From the NCBI GenBank assembly GCA_016872875.1, contig VGYW01000089.1, forward strand, positions 1 to 23,394: 23,394 nt of DNA. The letters run 5' to 3'. Under the pieces are notes generated by a model. That model worked only from the letters and a program-made list of their open reading frames with translations, did not search any database and was not told the DNA's origin. Positions 15,729 through 23,060 of the stretch are shown in pieces. Numbering within the stretch: the stretch's first letter is position 1; each line of letters opens with the position of its first letter. The translations under genes were made by a program, and so were the position numbers. The stretch is from Planctomycetota bacterium. GTDB taxonomy: Bacteria > Planctomycetota > PUPC01 > DSUN01.

Positions 15729-15784
15729 CGCGTGACCAGAGAAGACCGCTTCTCCTCTCTGGTCTTGTCACGCGTCACGCGTCA
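15728..15784. repeat. TGACGCG-type hairpin between convergent genes, candidate bidirectional terminator
   Basis: ACGCGTGACCAGAG on the left pairs with CTCTGGTC...TCACGCGT on the right, with a small bulge (TTG) in the right arm, and the right side continues as a second heptad. It fills the whole gap between two convergent genes, whose stop codons (TAA 15726-15728 and, on the minus strand, TGA 15782-15784) touch it on both sides. The position fits a terminator for both directions. Confidence 0.75.
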
Positions 15785-17278
15785 TTTCTGGCTGTTGTCC
15801 ATCTCAAACAGCCGCCCATCATTGAGCAGCACTAGGAGGTTCTGGGCTGGGGCGGGGCCTTCGGGGATGCGGCCTGGGGCGGCCGCCGCGATGTCGGCGA
15901 CGGCGAAGGGCGGCTTCTTGTCGCCCGCGGCGTGGAAGTGGATGTGGAGGGTGTCAGTGGCGATGAACGAGCCGTAGCCGCGGTTGACGAGTGCCAGCCC
16001 GCCGCCGTCGGTGAGGAGCAGGTAGTCGGCCTTCTCGTTGCCGTCGTAGTCGAAGGCGACGGCGACGCTGGGCTTGAGGGGCTTGCCCCCGAGGCCCTTG
16101 TAGGCGGCCAGCGGCGCGCCCGTGAGGCGCTCGAGGTCGGCCGGCGCGCCGCCCTTCGCCGCGACCGCGTAGCGGGTGACGCCGCTCTCGCGGACGACCA
16201 GCACGCACAGTTCGCCCTCCTCGCCCCAGTCGGGCGAGAGGGCGGCGGCGAGTGGCGGCTCGCCGCCCTGCCAGAGCTGTCTGGTCACAGGCGGGACGCC
16301 TGTGCCACCGACGCCTGTGCCACCGAGGTTCTCGGCGATGATGAGCTGGCCGGACTTGAGGAGCACGAGGATGTCGGGCCGCTTGTCGCCCGTGGCGTCG
16401 GCGAGGGCGCAGGCCACCCAGTCAACCTCGGGGGGCAGTTGGGGGCCGGGCTTCGCGGGGGCGAGCTTGTCGCCGCTGTTGAGGTAGAGGGTCTTGCCCA
16501 GCAGCAGGTCGGGCTTCCCATCGCCATTCACGTCGCCTGCCGCGCAGAAGGCGGCACTCGCGCCCGCGAGGCCCCACGCCTCCGTTGCATCGTTGTAGCC
16601 CTTGGCGGCGGCGAGGAAGAGGTGGACGCGGGGCAGGGACGCCCCGCCCACAACTGGGGACGCCCCGCCCACAATCAAGTCGAGCTTCTGGTCGGCATTC
16701 ACGTCGGCGGTGACGAGCCAGGCGGGCTTCTGGACGGGGAGCTTGGCGACCTCGGCGATGCCGCCCTGGAAGGCGTCGGGGTATTCCTCCTTGGCGGGCA
16801 CCTTTCCGGCCTTGAGGTCCTTGATGAGCGCGAGGAGGCCGCGGGTGGTTCCTGGGAAGCTCGCGGCGGCGTCGCGCTTGGGCATCATCACGCGCCAGGC
16901 GAGAACGGGCGGCTCGCCAATACCCTCAGCGAGGAGCCAGGTGTCGGCGATGTGTATCACGGCCTCGGCCTTTCCCGCGCTCTCGCCGGCGAAGACGACG
17001 ACCGGCTGGCCGACGGCGACCGCGGCGAAGAGGCCGGGCGGCGTGGCTACCTGGATGCGCAGCTTCTCCCCCGGCGCCTGGCCCTTCAGCACTTTGTCCA
17101 CCTTCGCGTCGGCCACGAAGTTGCCGGGGTTCAGCGCCGTCACGGTGCCGACCAGGACAGCCTTGGAGGCTCCGTAGATTTTGGAGACCGGGAGGTCCAC
17201 CTTGATGACCGCGCGGGCGGGCGGGGCGGCCAGGGCGAGGACGACTGCGAAGGGGAACAGCTTCGGACGGCCAAGCAT
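15782..17278 (-). CDS. Secreted FG-GAP/VCBS repeat protein
   Basis: A 498-residue protein. The signal peptide MLGRPKLFPFAVVLALAAPP is followed by an N-terminal beta domain (AVLVGTVTALN... VDKVLKGQAPGEKLRIQVA), then FG-GAP-type calcium-binding repeats: ADVNADQKLDLIVGG, GDVNGDGKPDLLLGK, ADATGDKRPDILVLL and FDYDGNEKADYLLL. These Asp-rich loops resemble those of beta-propeller adhesins. ATG 17278 is chosen because GGAGG lies 6 bases upstream; a longer reading from 17371 would translate a palindromic repeat. Two repeats have entered the gene in frame: the 24-base palindrome shared with the dehydrogenase gene (16286-16309) and a 21-nt tandem duplication (16636-16674). Likely a cell-surface or periplasmic protein; no enzymatic role seen. 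Confidence 0.78.
   Translation of the reverse strand: MLGRPKLFPFAVVLALAAPPARAVIKVDLPVSKIYGASKAVLVGTVTALNPGNFVADAKVDKVLKGQAPGEKLRIQVATPPGLFAAVAVGQPVVVFAGESAGKAEAVIHIADTWLLAEGIGEPPVLAWRVMMPKRDAAASFPGTTRGLLALIKDLKAGKVPAKEEYPDAFQGGIAEVAKLPVQKPAWLVTADVNADQKLDLIVGGASPVVGGASLPRVHLFLAAAKGYNDATEAWGLAGASAAFCAAGDVNGDGKPDLLLGKTLYLNSGDKLAPAKPGPQLPPEVDWVACALADATGDKRPDILVLLKSGQLIIAENLGGTGVGGTGVPPVTRQLWQGGEPPLAAALSPDWGEEGELCVLVVRESGVTRYAVAAKGGAPADLERLTGAPLAAYKGLGGKPLKPSVAVAFDYDGNEKADYLLLTDGGGLALVNRGYGSFIATDTLHIHFHAAGDKKPPFAVADIAAAAPGRIPEGPAPAQNLLVLLNDGRLFEMDNSQK
16286..16325. repeat. Palindromic repeat copy inside the FG-GAP gene
   Basis: 16286-16309 is the exact reverse complement of 5697-5720 in the dehydrogenase gene. 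A partial second copy (GACGCCTGTGCCACCGA) follows immediately. The gene reads it as GGTGVGGTGVPPV, a different frame from that used in the dehydrogenase. Confidence 0.88.
16636..16674. repeat. 21-nt tandem duplication inside the FG-GAP gene
   Basis: The unit GGGACGCCCCGCCCACAA occurs at 16636-16653 and 16657-16674, a 21-base period. It encodes a repeated VGGAS peptide next to a calcium-binding loop. The frame is kept because the period is a multiple of three. Confidence 0.85.
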
Positions 17279-17316
17279 TCCACGCCTCCGGAATTGGCCC
17301 TCGCGGGGGGACTCAG

Positions 17317-17392
17317 GGGTGCCACGCCCAAGCCCCGCTTGGGCGTGCTCTTCGCTCTCTGGCACGCCCAAACAAGTTTGGGCGTGGCACCC
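17317..17392. repeat. Nested palindromic element upstream of the FG-GAP gene
   Basis: Outer arms GGGTGCCACGCCCAA (17317-17331) and TTGGGCGTGGCACCC (17378-17392) enclose two mini-hairpins: 17326-17344 (GCCCAAGC/GCTTGGGC) and 17365-17384 (CGCCCAAAC/GTTTGGGCG). This outer-arm plus two-hairpin plan is the same as in the unrelated element at 5697-5749. It lies in the divergent gap 17279-17637. Confidence 0.85.
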
Positions 17393-17480
17393 GGCACCCG
17401 GCGGGTCCCATGATTATGGGCGGAGGGGTGTGGCGTGTCAAGCCGCGGAACTGGGGGCGGCTTGTCATGTTCTGCGCGCG

Positions 17481-17497
17481 GTTGTAAGCCGTTGTAA
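17481..17497. promoter_or_regulatory. Direct repeat GTTGTAA upstream of the kinase gene
   Basis: GTTGTAA occurs at 17481-17487 and 17491-17497, spaced 10 bases apart, so both copies would face the same side of the helix. It lies 57 bases upstream of a promoter-like pair. A regulator-binding site is possible but unproven. Confidence 0.25.
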
Positions 17498-17553
17498 AGG
17501 CCCTTCCATGCAGGGTTGCGGTGTGCTAGAGTGTGAGGGCGGTCAGCTTAGTC

Positions 17554-17582
17554 TTGCCAACCGGCGGAAGCTATGGTAGCAT
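17554..17582 (+). promoter_or_regulatory. Candidate promoter of the Ser/Thr kinase gene
   Basis: TTGCCA (17554-17559) and TAGCAT (17577-17582) are separated by 17 bases. A transcript start near 17590 would leave a leader of about 48 bases before the ATG at 17638, supporting that start over an upstream one at 17533. By eye only. Confidence 0.35.
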
Positions 17583-17637
17583 AATAGGCCAGAAGACCGC
17601 GGTTCGGCTAGAGCGCCATCCGCGGCGGGGGTTGCGC

Positions 17638-20600
17638 ATGGTCCTGAAGTGCCCGGCCTGCTTCCAGACGTTCGAGCTGCCCGACACCATGACGTCGGGC
17701 AAGATGCGGTGCCCGCAGTGCGGGAAGCGTCTGGACCTCGGGCGCATGATGCGTCCTGAGGACCTGCGGCCGGGGACCGTGCTGGGCGGCTGCCGCGTGG
17801 AGGGGCTGCTGGGCCGCGGCGGCATGGCGGTGGTCTACAAGGCCACCCAGCTCTCGCTCGAGCGCGCGGTGGCCCTCAAGGTGCTGCCCAACCGCCTCGC
17901 GCGCAGCCCGCAGTTCGTCGAGCGCTTCAACCGCGAGGCCTCGGCCCTCGCGCGCCTCGCACACCCCAACGTCGTCGGCATCCTCGACAAGGGGGCGCAG
18001 GGCGACACGTACTACTTCGTCATGGAATACGTCGAGGGCAAGAGCCTGCGCGACCGCCTGGTGCGCGAGGGCAAGTTCTCGCCCCAGGAGACCCGCCAGC
18101 TCATGCAGGGCATCTGCGCCGGACTCGCCTACGCCCACGAGAACGGCGTGGTCCACCGCGACCTCAAGCCGGGCAACATCCTCCTCGACGCCTCCGGGAC
18201 CCCGAAGCTCGCGGACTTCGGGATAGCGCGCATGGCCGGAGCCGAGTCCGAAGGCGGCGAACACCTCACCCAGGCCCACTCGGTGATGGGCAGCGCCGAC
18301 TACATGGCCCCCGAGCAGCGCGCCGACGCAGCGAACGTGGACCACCGGGCCGACATCTATTCGCTGGGCGTCATGCTCTACCAGATGCTCACGGGCCACC
18401 TGCCCGTCGGCAGCTTCAAGCCCATCGCCTACCTGGTGTCCGGCGTGCCGACCGGGGTGGACCGCGTGGTGCGCACGGCGCTGGCGAACGAGCCGGCCGA
18501 CCGCTACGACTCGGTCAGCAAGTTCCTCTTCGCCCTCAACCACGCCTTCGAGGACACGTCGCTGCGCCACGCGGCGCGCCCGGCCGTCCCCGCGCGCCGG
18601 CCCACCGTGTCGCCAGCCGTCGCAGTCCTCGTGGCCGTCGGGCTCGTCGTCCTCGGCGTGGCCATTGCGGCCCTCGTGCTCTCCCAGGGCCGCACCAACC
18701 CGCCGCCGCCCAACAACACCACCCGCCCGGTCCCGCGCACCACGGCCCCGCCGGCCACGCGGCACGTCGTGCGGCCGAAGCCCCCCGACACCAAGACCGA
18801 GCGGCCCACGCCGCCGCCACCCGAGGAGGAGCCGGCCGCCGTGAAGGCCGCGCTCGCAGCCGTCCGCGACCACATCGCCAAGCACCCCGACGACTACCCG
18901 ACCCAGGCCCAGCAGCTCAGGGACCTCCTGCTGAGCCACAGCAACCCGCAGGTGCTTGCCGCGGCGCGGAAGGAGACCGACCTGCTGAACCAGCGCCTCG
19001 CCAAGGCCCTCGCCGACCACTTCGCGGCGGCACGCAAGCGCGCCGACGCCCTCATGGACCAGCGGGCCTACGGCACCGCCGTCCGACTCGTCGGCGTCGT
19101 GCCCCCAAACCTCTTCACCTCGGACGCCAAGAAGCAGGCCGAGGGCATCGCCCAGGAGTACCGCGCGCGGAGCTGGACCGCCTTCGAGCACGACCGCAAG
19201 CGCGCCGCCGCCTTCGCCGAGGCGGGGAAGCTCCCCGACGCCATCGCGGCCCTCACCGCCGACTACCCCTCCGCCGAGCTCCAGAAGCTGGCCAGCGACG
19301 AAATCCTCAAGCTCAAGAGGGCCCTCGCCGCCAAGCAGGAGGCGGCCCGCAAGGAGCAGGCGAAGCTGCGCGCCGAGCTCACCGCACAGCTCAAGGGCCT
19401 CTGGGCCGACCGCCGGTACCCCGAGGCCCCCGCCCTCGTGAAGGCCGCAATCGCCAAGGCGCCCGACGAGCCGTCGCGCGATGCTCTCGAACCCCACCTC
19501 CGCGCCGCCACCCTTCTCGACGCCTTCTGGAAGGCCGTCGTCGAGGCCGTCGCCGCTCGAAAGGGCACCTCCGTCACCCTCGCCGGCGAGAGGTACACCA
19601 TCAAGGACGTCGAGGGCGAGAAGATCGTCGTCGCGGTCGGCGCCGGCACCGCCGTCCGCGAGCTGCGCAAGCAGAGCACGGACGACCTCTACCTCCTGGT
19701 GCGCGACTGGCTCGACACCGGGAAGAAGGCCGACGACAACCTGATGCTGGGGACGTTCTTCACCTACGAGAGCAAGCCCGACGCCGCCGCGGCTGCGCGC
19801 TACTTCGAGAAGGCTCTAGGCTTGGGTGCCCCGTCCAAGCTCGTCACGGCCCTCCGCGACCTCAGCAGCGTCTCCGATGCTCCCAGCGTGAAGGAGCCCG
19901 AGCCGAAGGAGAAGGAGCCCGAGCCCGCAGCCGTGGCCGGCTATGCCCTCGACCTCAACGGCGCCTCCGACTTCGTTGAAGTCGTGGACGACCGCCGCAG
20001 CAAGCGCTCCCTGCGCCTCACGACCTTCACCCTCGAGGCCTGGGTCTGGCGCCGCCCTGGGCCGGGCGAGGCCCTCCCGCACTACGTCGTCGCAAAGAAC
20101 GCCGGCTTCACCACCTCCCTCTCCTACGCCGTCTACGTCGAGGACGGCTGCTGGGCCTACGCCACGGGCGACGGCACGCAGGAGGACCGCGTGGTCACAC
20201 GCGTCCCCTGCCCCACCGGCGTCTGGACCCACTGCGCGCTGGCCTACGAGGACGGCTTCCGCACGCTCTACGTGGACGGCAAGCGGGTGGGGCAGTCGAG
20301 CAAGGCGCGGCGGCCCCTCCGCTTCGATGATATGCCCCTCTACGTCGGCGCCGTCAGCCTCGACGGAAACCCCGCCTACTTCTGGAGCGGCGGCATTGAC
20401 GAGGTGCGCCTGACCAACGGCGTCCGCTACCGCAAGGACTTCACCCCCGAGCGCGAGTTCAAGCTCGACGACACGGCACACCTTCTCCTCCACATGGACG
20501 ATGGGAAGGGCGCCCGCGTGAAGGACGCCACCCGCTGGGGCAACGACGGGCAGCTCCGCGGCGGCGCCGCCTTCCTGCCCCCTGGCGGCTTCAAGGCGCG

Positions 20601-20673
20601 CGCGCCCGGCCCACCCGTCCCGCCCCCGCCGCCGGAGAAGGCCCTGCCCCCGGCCAAGCAGCCGCCGCCCTAG
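17638..20673 (+). CDS. Membrane-spanning Ser/Thr protein kinase with zinc ribbon and LamG domain
   Basis: A 1011-residue signalling protein. Residues 1-31 form a zinc ribbon (Cys5, Cys8, Cys25, Cys28: CPAC...CPQC). A Hanks-type kinase follows: glycine loop GRGGMAVVY (59-67), Lys81, HRDLKPGN with catalytic Asp175, DFG Asp193, and APEQ. One transmembrane helix (about 326-350, VAVLVAVGLVVLGVAIAALVL) leads to a Pro/Thr-rich linker and a long Ala/Lys-rich helical region (about 400-680). From about 769 comes a LamG/concanavalin-like jellyroll (YALDLNGASDFVEV... FTLEAWVWRR... TLYVDGKRVG... GGIDEVRL). The kinase is cytoplasmic and the LamG domain outside, as in PknB-like receptors. The ATG at 17638 has a G-rich stretch upstream. 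A perfect palindrome surrounds the stop codon (20663-20680). This architecture is typical of planctomycetes. The ligand is unknown; a glycan is plausible. Confidence 0.94.
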   Translation: MVLKCPACFQTFELPDTMTSGKMRCPQCGKRLDLGRMMRPEDLRPGTVLGGCRVEGLLGRGGMAVVYKATQLSLERAVALKVLPNRLARSPQFVERFNREASALARLAHPNVVGILDKGAQGDTYYFVMEYVEGKSLRDRLVREGKFSPQETRQLMQGICAGLAYAHENGVVHRDLKPGNILLDASGTPKLADFGIARMAGAESEGGEHLTQAHSVMGSADYMAPEQRADAANVDHRADIYSLGVMLYQMLTGHLPVGSFKPIAYLVSGVPTGVDRVVRTALANEPADRYDSVSKFLFALNHAFEDTSLRHAARPAVPARRPTVSPAVAVLVAVGLVVLGVAIAALVLSQGRTNPPPPNNTTRPVPRTTAPPATRHVVRPKPPDTKTERPTPPPPEEEPAAVKAALAAVRDHIAKHPDDYPTQAQQLRDLLLSHSNPQVLAAARKETDLLNQRLAKALADHFAAARKRADALMDQRAYGTAVRLVGVVPPNLFTSDAKKQAEGIAQEYRARSWTAFEHDRKRAAAFAEAGKLPDAIAALTADYPSAELQKLASDEILKLKRALAAKQEAARKEQAKLRAELTAQLKGLWADRRYPEAPALVKAAIAKAPDEPSRDALEPHLRAATLLDAFWKAVVEAVAARKGTSVTLAGERYTIKDVEGEKIVVAVGAGTAVRELRKQSTDDLYLLVRDWLDTGKKADDNLMLGTFFTYESKPDAAAAARYFEKALGLGAPSKLVTALRDLSSVSDAPSVKEPEPKEKEPEPAAVAGYALDLNGASDFVEVVDDRRSKRSLRLTTFTLEAWVWRRPGPGEALPHYVVAKNAGFTTSLSYAVYVEDGCWAYATGDGTQEDRVVTRVPCPTGVWTHCALAYEDGFRTLYVDGKRVGQSSKARRPLRFDDMPLYVGAVSLDGNPAYFWSGGIDEVRLTNGVRYRKDFTPEREFKLDDTAHLLLHMDDGKGARVKDATRWGNDGQLRGGAAFLPPGGFKARAPGPPVPPPPPEKALPPAKQPPP

Positions 20674-20703
20674 GGCGGCGCACCGCAGTGGAGGAGACAA
20701 TAG

Positions 20704-20723
20704 ACCCGCTCGCGGGTGCTTTT
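20704..20723 (+). terminator. Candidate rho-independent terminator after the kinase gene
   Basis: The stem ACCCG/CGGGT with loop CTCG is followed closely by TTTT. It lies 30 bases after the kinase stop. Stem and T-run are short, so strength is doubtful. Confidence 0.4.
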
Positions 20724-20752
20724 CTCAGTCCCGGAGGGATTGCTTAGGTCTT

Positions 20753-20956
20753 CGTCCCGTAGGGACGCAAGTGGGTTGCCGGCGGCTTCAGCCGCCGGAT
20801 CAGGCGCCACCCGCGGCCCAGTCCCGAAGGGACGGCAGAAACCACTGGCCAGGCGTGCTCGACCCCCTTCTGCCATCCCTTCGGGACTTCGGTGGTTTTA
20901 GCGCCCGAGTCCGGCGGCTGAAGCCGCCGGCAACCCACTACGCTCCCTTTGGGAGC
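20753..20956. repeat. Large nested palindrome region between the kinase and GyrI-like genes
   Basis: A perfect 29-bp inverted repeat (20771-20799 and 20910-20938) has arms that each contain a near-palindrome (CGGCGGCT TC AGCCGCCG). Inside lies a second pair (20821-20838 and 20870-20887, 18 bp, one mismatch) with its own GTCCC-GAA-GGGAC mini-hairpins; similar mini-hairpins flank the whole. No gene is present from 20674 to 21033 other than this structure and the candidate terminator. Confidence 0.88.
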
Positions 20957-21033
20957 AAGACGCGGAGGCGCCCGCGGCTGTGCGGGGAGGAGGATCTCGG
21001 TTTCCTTTTTCTCACGGAAGGACCCACGGCGAG

Positions 21034-21501
21034 ATGGAAGCCCCACAGCGAAAGCACATCGGCCCCCAGACCGTGGCCTCCATCGAGCACCGGGGGCCAT
21101 ACAACGAGATCGGCAGCGTCTACCAACAGCTCTTCGGGTGGGCGGCCCACGCCGGGGTGAGGCCGGCAGGCCCAGCCTTCACCCGCTTCCTCGCTCCGCC
21201 CGAAGAGACCGACTGGGCGGCCGGCCGCTTCCAGGTCTGCCTCCCCGTCCCCAGCGGCACAAAAGGCGCCGGCGACGTGCGAGTCGAAGACCTCCCCCCC
21301 ACCGACGTCCTCTCCGCCGTCGTCCAGGGGCCTTACCGTGAGATGCCCGCCCACTACGCCGAGTTCCTCGCCTGGATGGCCGTCAACGGCCAGACCCCCG
21401 CCGGCCCACCACGCGAAATCTACATCGTCCACCCCGCCCCCGACGGCACGGGCGACCCCACGGCCTTCCGCACAGAAATCCAGTTCCCCGTCAGCGACTA
21501 G
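21034..21501 (+). CDS. Stand-alone GyrI-like / effector-binding domain protein
   Basis: A 155-residue cytoplasmic protein made of a single GyrI-like (AraC effector-binding type) domain. Seen: the two pseudo-symmetric halves, QTVASIEHRGPYNEIGSVYQ with FGWAAHAGV, and DVLSAVVQGPYREMPAHYAEFLAWM with the closing PREIYIVHP... FRTEIQFPV. The family binds small or drug-like molecules, and related proteins act as regulators' sensor domains or bind gyrase. No DNA-binding domain is attached. ATG 21034 is chosen because a GGAAGGA (21016-21022) precedes it and because family homology starts there. It is separated from neighbours by repeat-rich gaps, so it is probably its own transcription unit. Ligand unknown. 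Confidence 0.85.
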   Translation: MEAPQRKHIGPQTVASIEHRGPYNEIGSVYQQLFGWAAHAGVRPAGPAFTRFLAPPEETDWAAGRFQVCLPVPSGTKGAGDVRVEDLPPTDVLSAVVQGPYREMPAHYAEFLAWMAVNGQTPAGPPREIYIVHPAPDGTGDPTAFRTEIQFPVSD

Positions 21502-21747
21502 CCGGGCATGCACCGGGAGGTCAACTCCTGCACGGTCCGGGGCGGCGGCGCCAGACGAAGGCGCCCAGCGGCGCCGGCACCCGCCGCGGCGCGCCTGCCG
21601 CACTCCGCTTCGCATGTGCTTGCGGCACAGCCATTTGCGGCCGCGGGCCGCCAGCCTCGCACGCCGTGGCTCCTCCGGCACAATCGTTGCTTCCCTCAAG
21701 ACTAGAAAGCGATTTGAGACTGGGCGTTTTTCTGAAGGAGGTGAATC
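21502..21747. other. Intergenic region before the PRC-barrel gene
   Basis: About 246 bases with no gene. Its left two-thirds is very GC-rich with short GGCGCC-type palindromes. The right end is more AT-rich and carries GAAGGAGGTGA, a near-perfect ribosome-binding site, just upstream of ATG 21748. No clear promoter boxes were identified. Confidence 0.5.
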
Positions 21748-22932
21748 ATGTTCTGGCGAACAACCCTGTGCGCTGCGGCGCTGGTGGCAATGGGCATTGC
21801 CTCCATGGCCTATGCCGACGCCGGGAAGTGGACCTCCCCGATGATCGAGCGGGGCAACAGCCTGATCGGCCTGAGCGTGAGGACGCCCGGCGGTGACGAA
21901 CTCGGCCGCCTGGGCGAGCTCGTCTTCGCCCACGGCCGCCTCGCCTACTCCGTCCTGGTCTTCGACAAGATCGACGAGATCAAGGACAAGTTCCTCCTTG
22001 TCCCCTGGGGCGGGCTGCGGCTGGTCTCGGGCGAACCGAGGCACTTCACCCTCGACATCACGCGCGAGCGGCTGATCGGCGCTCCGAGCTTCACCTGGGA
22101 CAAGTGCCCCGAGCTCCACAAGCCGGACGTGGCAAAGGCCATCCATGAGTACTACGGGGTGAAGTTCAAGCCCCGCCTCGTGGAAGGCACCGGAAAGGAG
22201 TTCTGCACCCTCAGGTGCGTGGTGGGGACTCGCGTCAACACCGTGCGCGGCGAGGGCGTCGGCCACATCGAGAACCTGCTGATTGACCTGCACAAGGGCC
22301 ATCTGGCCTACGGCCTGGTCTCGCTCGGCGGCATCGCGGACGTCTCCGACAAGCTCTGCGTCGTGCCGTGGAGCGCCATCGAGGCGCTTCCCATGCGTGG
22401 CCTGGCACGGGTGGACACCGACCTGGCGACCCTTCGCGCCAACGCCTTCGCGTGGGGCAGCTTCCCCAACCTCAACGACCTCGCCGTCGCCTCCGCCACT
22501 TACCAGCGGTTCAACCGCGAACCCTACTGGGAAGTCTACGGCTACATGGCCGACCGCTATGCCGCCTGGCAGGTGGGCAGCACCTACAACCGCCTCTTCG
22601 ACAGCGGCAAGGTCATCACCTGCGAAGGCGTGATCAAGAGCGTCGGAACCTTCCTCCCCGGCCTTGGCGCCGCCGGCGGCATGCGCCTGGTCCTCAAGAC
22701 CGACGACAACAGGTTCCTCACCATCCACCTCGGCCCCTGCTCCTACGTCTATGGGGCCGGCTTCCGCTTCTGCCATGGTGACCGCATCAAGCTGACCGGG
22801 AGCACGGTGACCTGGGACGGCTACCCGATCGTCATGGCCATCGAGGTCCACTTCGGCGACAAGGTCCTCCGCCTCCGCGACGCGCAGGGCGTCCCGCTCT
22901 GGCGCCTCGGCGAGGAGGCGAGAGAAGGCTGA
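21748..22932 (+). CDS. Secreted tandem PRC-barrel protein
   Basis: A 394-residue protein. A signal peptide (MFWRTTLCAAALVAMGIASMAYA) is followed by two PRC-barrel domains. Residues 36-115 read NSLIGLSVRTPGGDELGRL, then LAYSVLVFD, KFLLVPWGGLRL and FTLDITRERL. Residues about 155-235 read VVGTRVNTVRGEGVGHI, LAYGLVSLGG, KLCVVPWSAIEALP and VDTDLATL. A C-terminal beta domain (about 280-385) resembles an OB-like fold. PRC-barrels are best known in photosynthetic reaction-centre H subunits and the ribosome-maturation factor RimM, but many bacteria encode exported PRC-barrel proteins of unknown function, often linked to envelope stress. ATG 21748 has GAAGGAGGTGA directly upstream, the strongest ribosome-binding site in the window. 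Strong expression is inferred; function is unknown. Confidence 0.78.
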   Translation: MFWRTTLCAAALVAMGIASMAYADAGKWTSPMIERGNSLIGLSVRTPGGDELGRLGELVFAHGRLAYSVLVFDKIDEIKDKFLLVPWGGLRLVSGEPRHFTLDITRERLIGAPSFTWDKCPELHKPDVAKAIHEYYGVKFKPRLVEGTGKEFCTLRCVVGTRVNTVRGEGVGHIENLLIDLHKGHLAYGLVSLGGIADVSDKLCVVPWSAIEALPMRGLARVDTDLATLRANAFAWGSFPNLNDLAVASATYQRFNREPYWEVYGYMADRYAAWQVGSTYNRLFDSGKVITCEGVIKSVGTFLPGLGAAGGMRLVLKTDDNRFLTIHLGPCSYVYGAGFRFCHGDRIKLTGSTVTWDGYPIVMAIEVHFGDKVLRLRDAQGVPLWRLGEEAREG

Positions 22933-22964
22933 CACACACAACCCTTCCCAACCCACAGCATCGC

Positions 22965-23038
22965 GTCGGACCAACGGCCTGGCGGGGGACGGGGCCTCCA
23001 AAACCCAGCCCTCCCCACCAGGCCGCCTCGTTTCCGAC
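22965..23038. repeat. Nested inverted repeat downstream of the PRC-barrel gene, possible terminator
   Basis: GTCGGA (22965-22970) pairs with TCCGAC (23033-23038), and inside CGGCCTGG (22975-22982) pairs with CCAGGCCG (23018-23025), extended by G-rich and C-rich runs. It lies 33 bases after the stop. No T-run follows, so termination would need another mechanism. Confidence 0.65.
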
Positions 23039-23060
23039 GGCCTGAGCGCTGGGCGAGAAG

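Noticed and set aside
17279..17371. N-terminal extension of the FG-GAP protein
   Set aside because: It would translate the palindromic element; GGAGG and a signal peptide fix the start at 17278.
17608..19497. 629-codon open frame antisense to the kinase
   Set aside because: Mirror of the kinase coding pattern, low-complexity Gly/Val/Leu/Arg composition, no domain.
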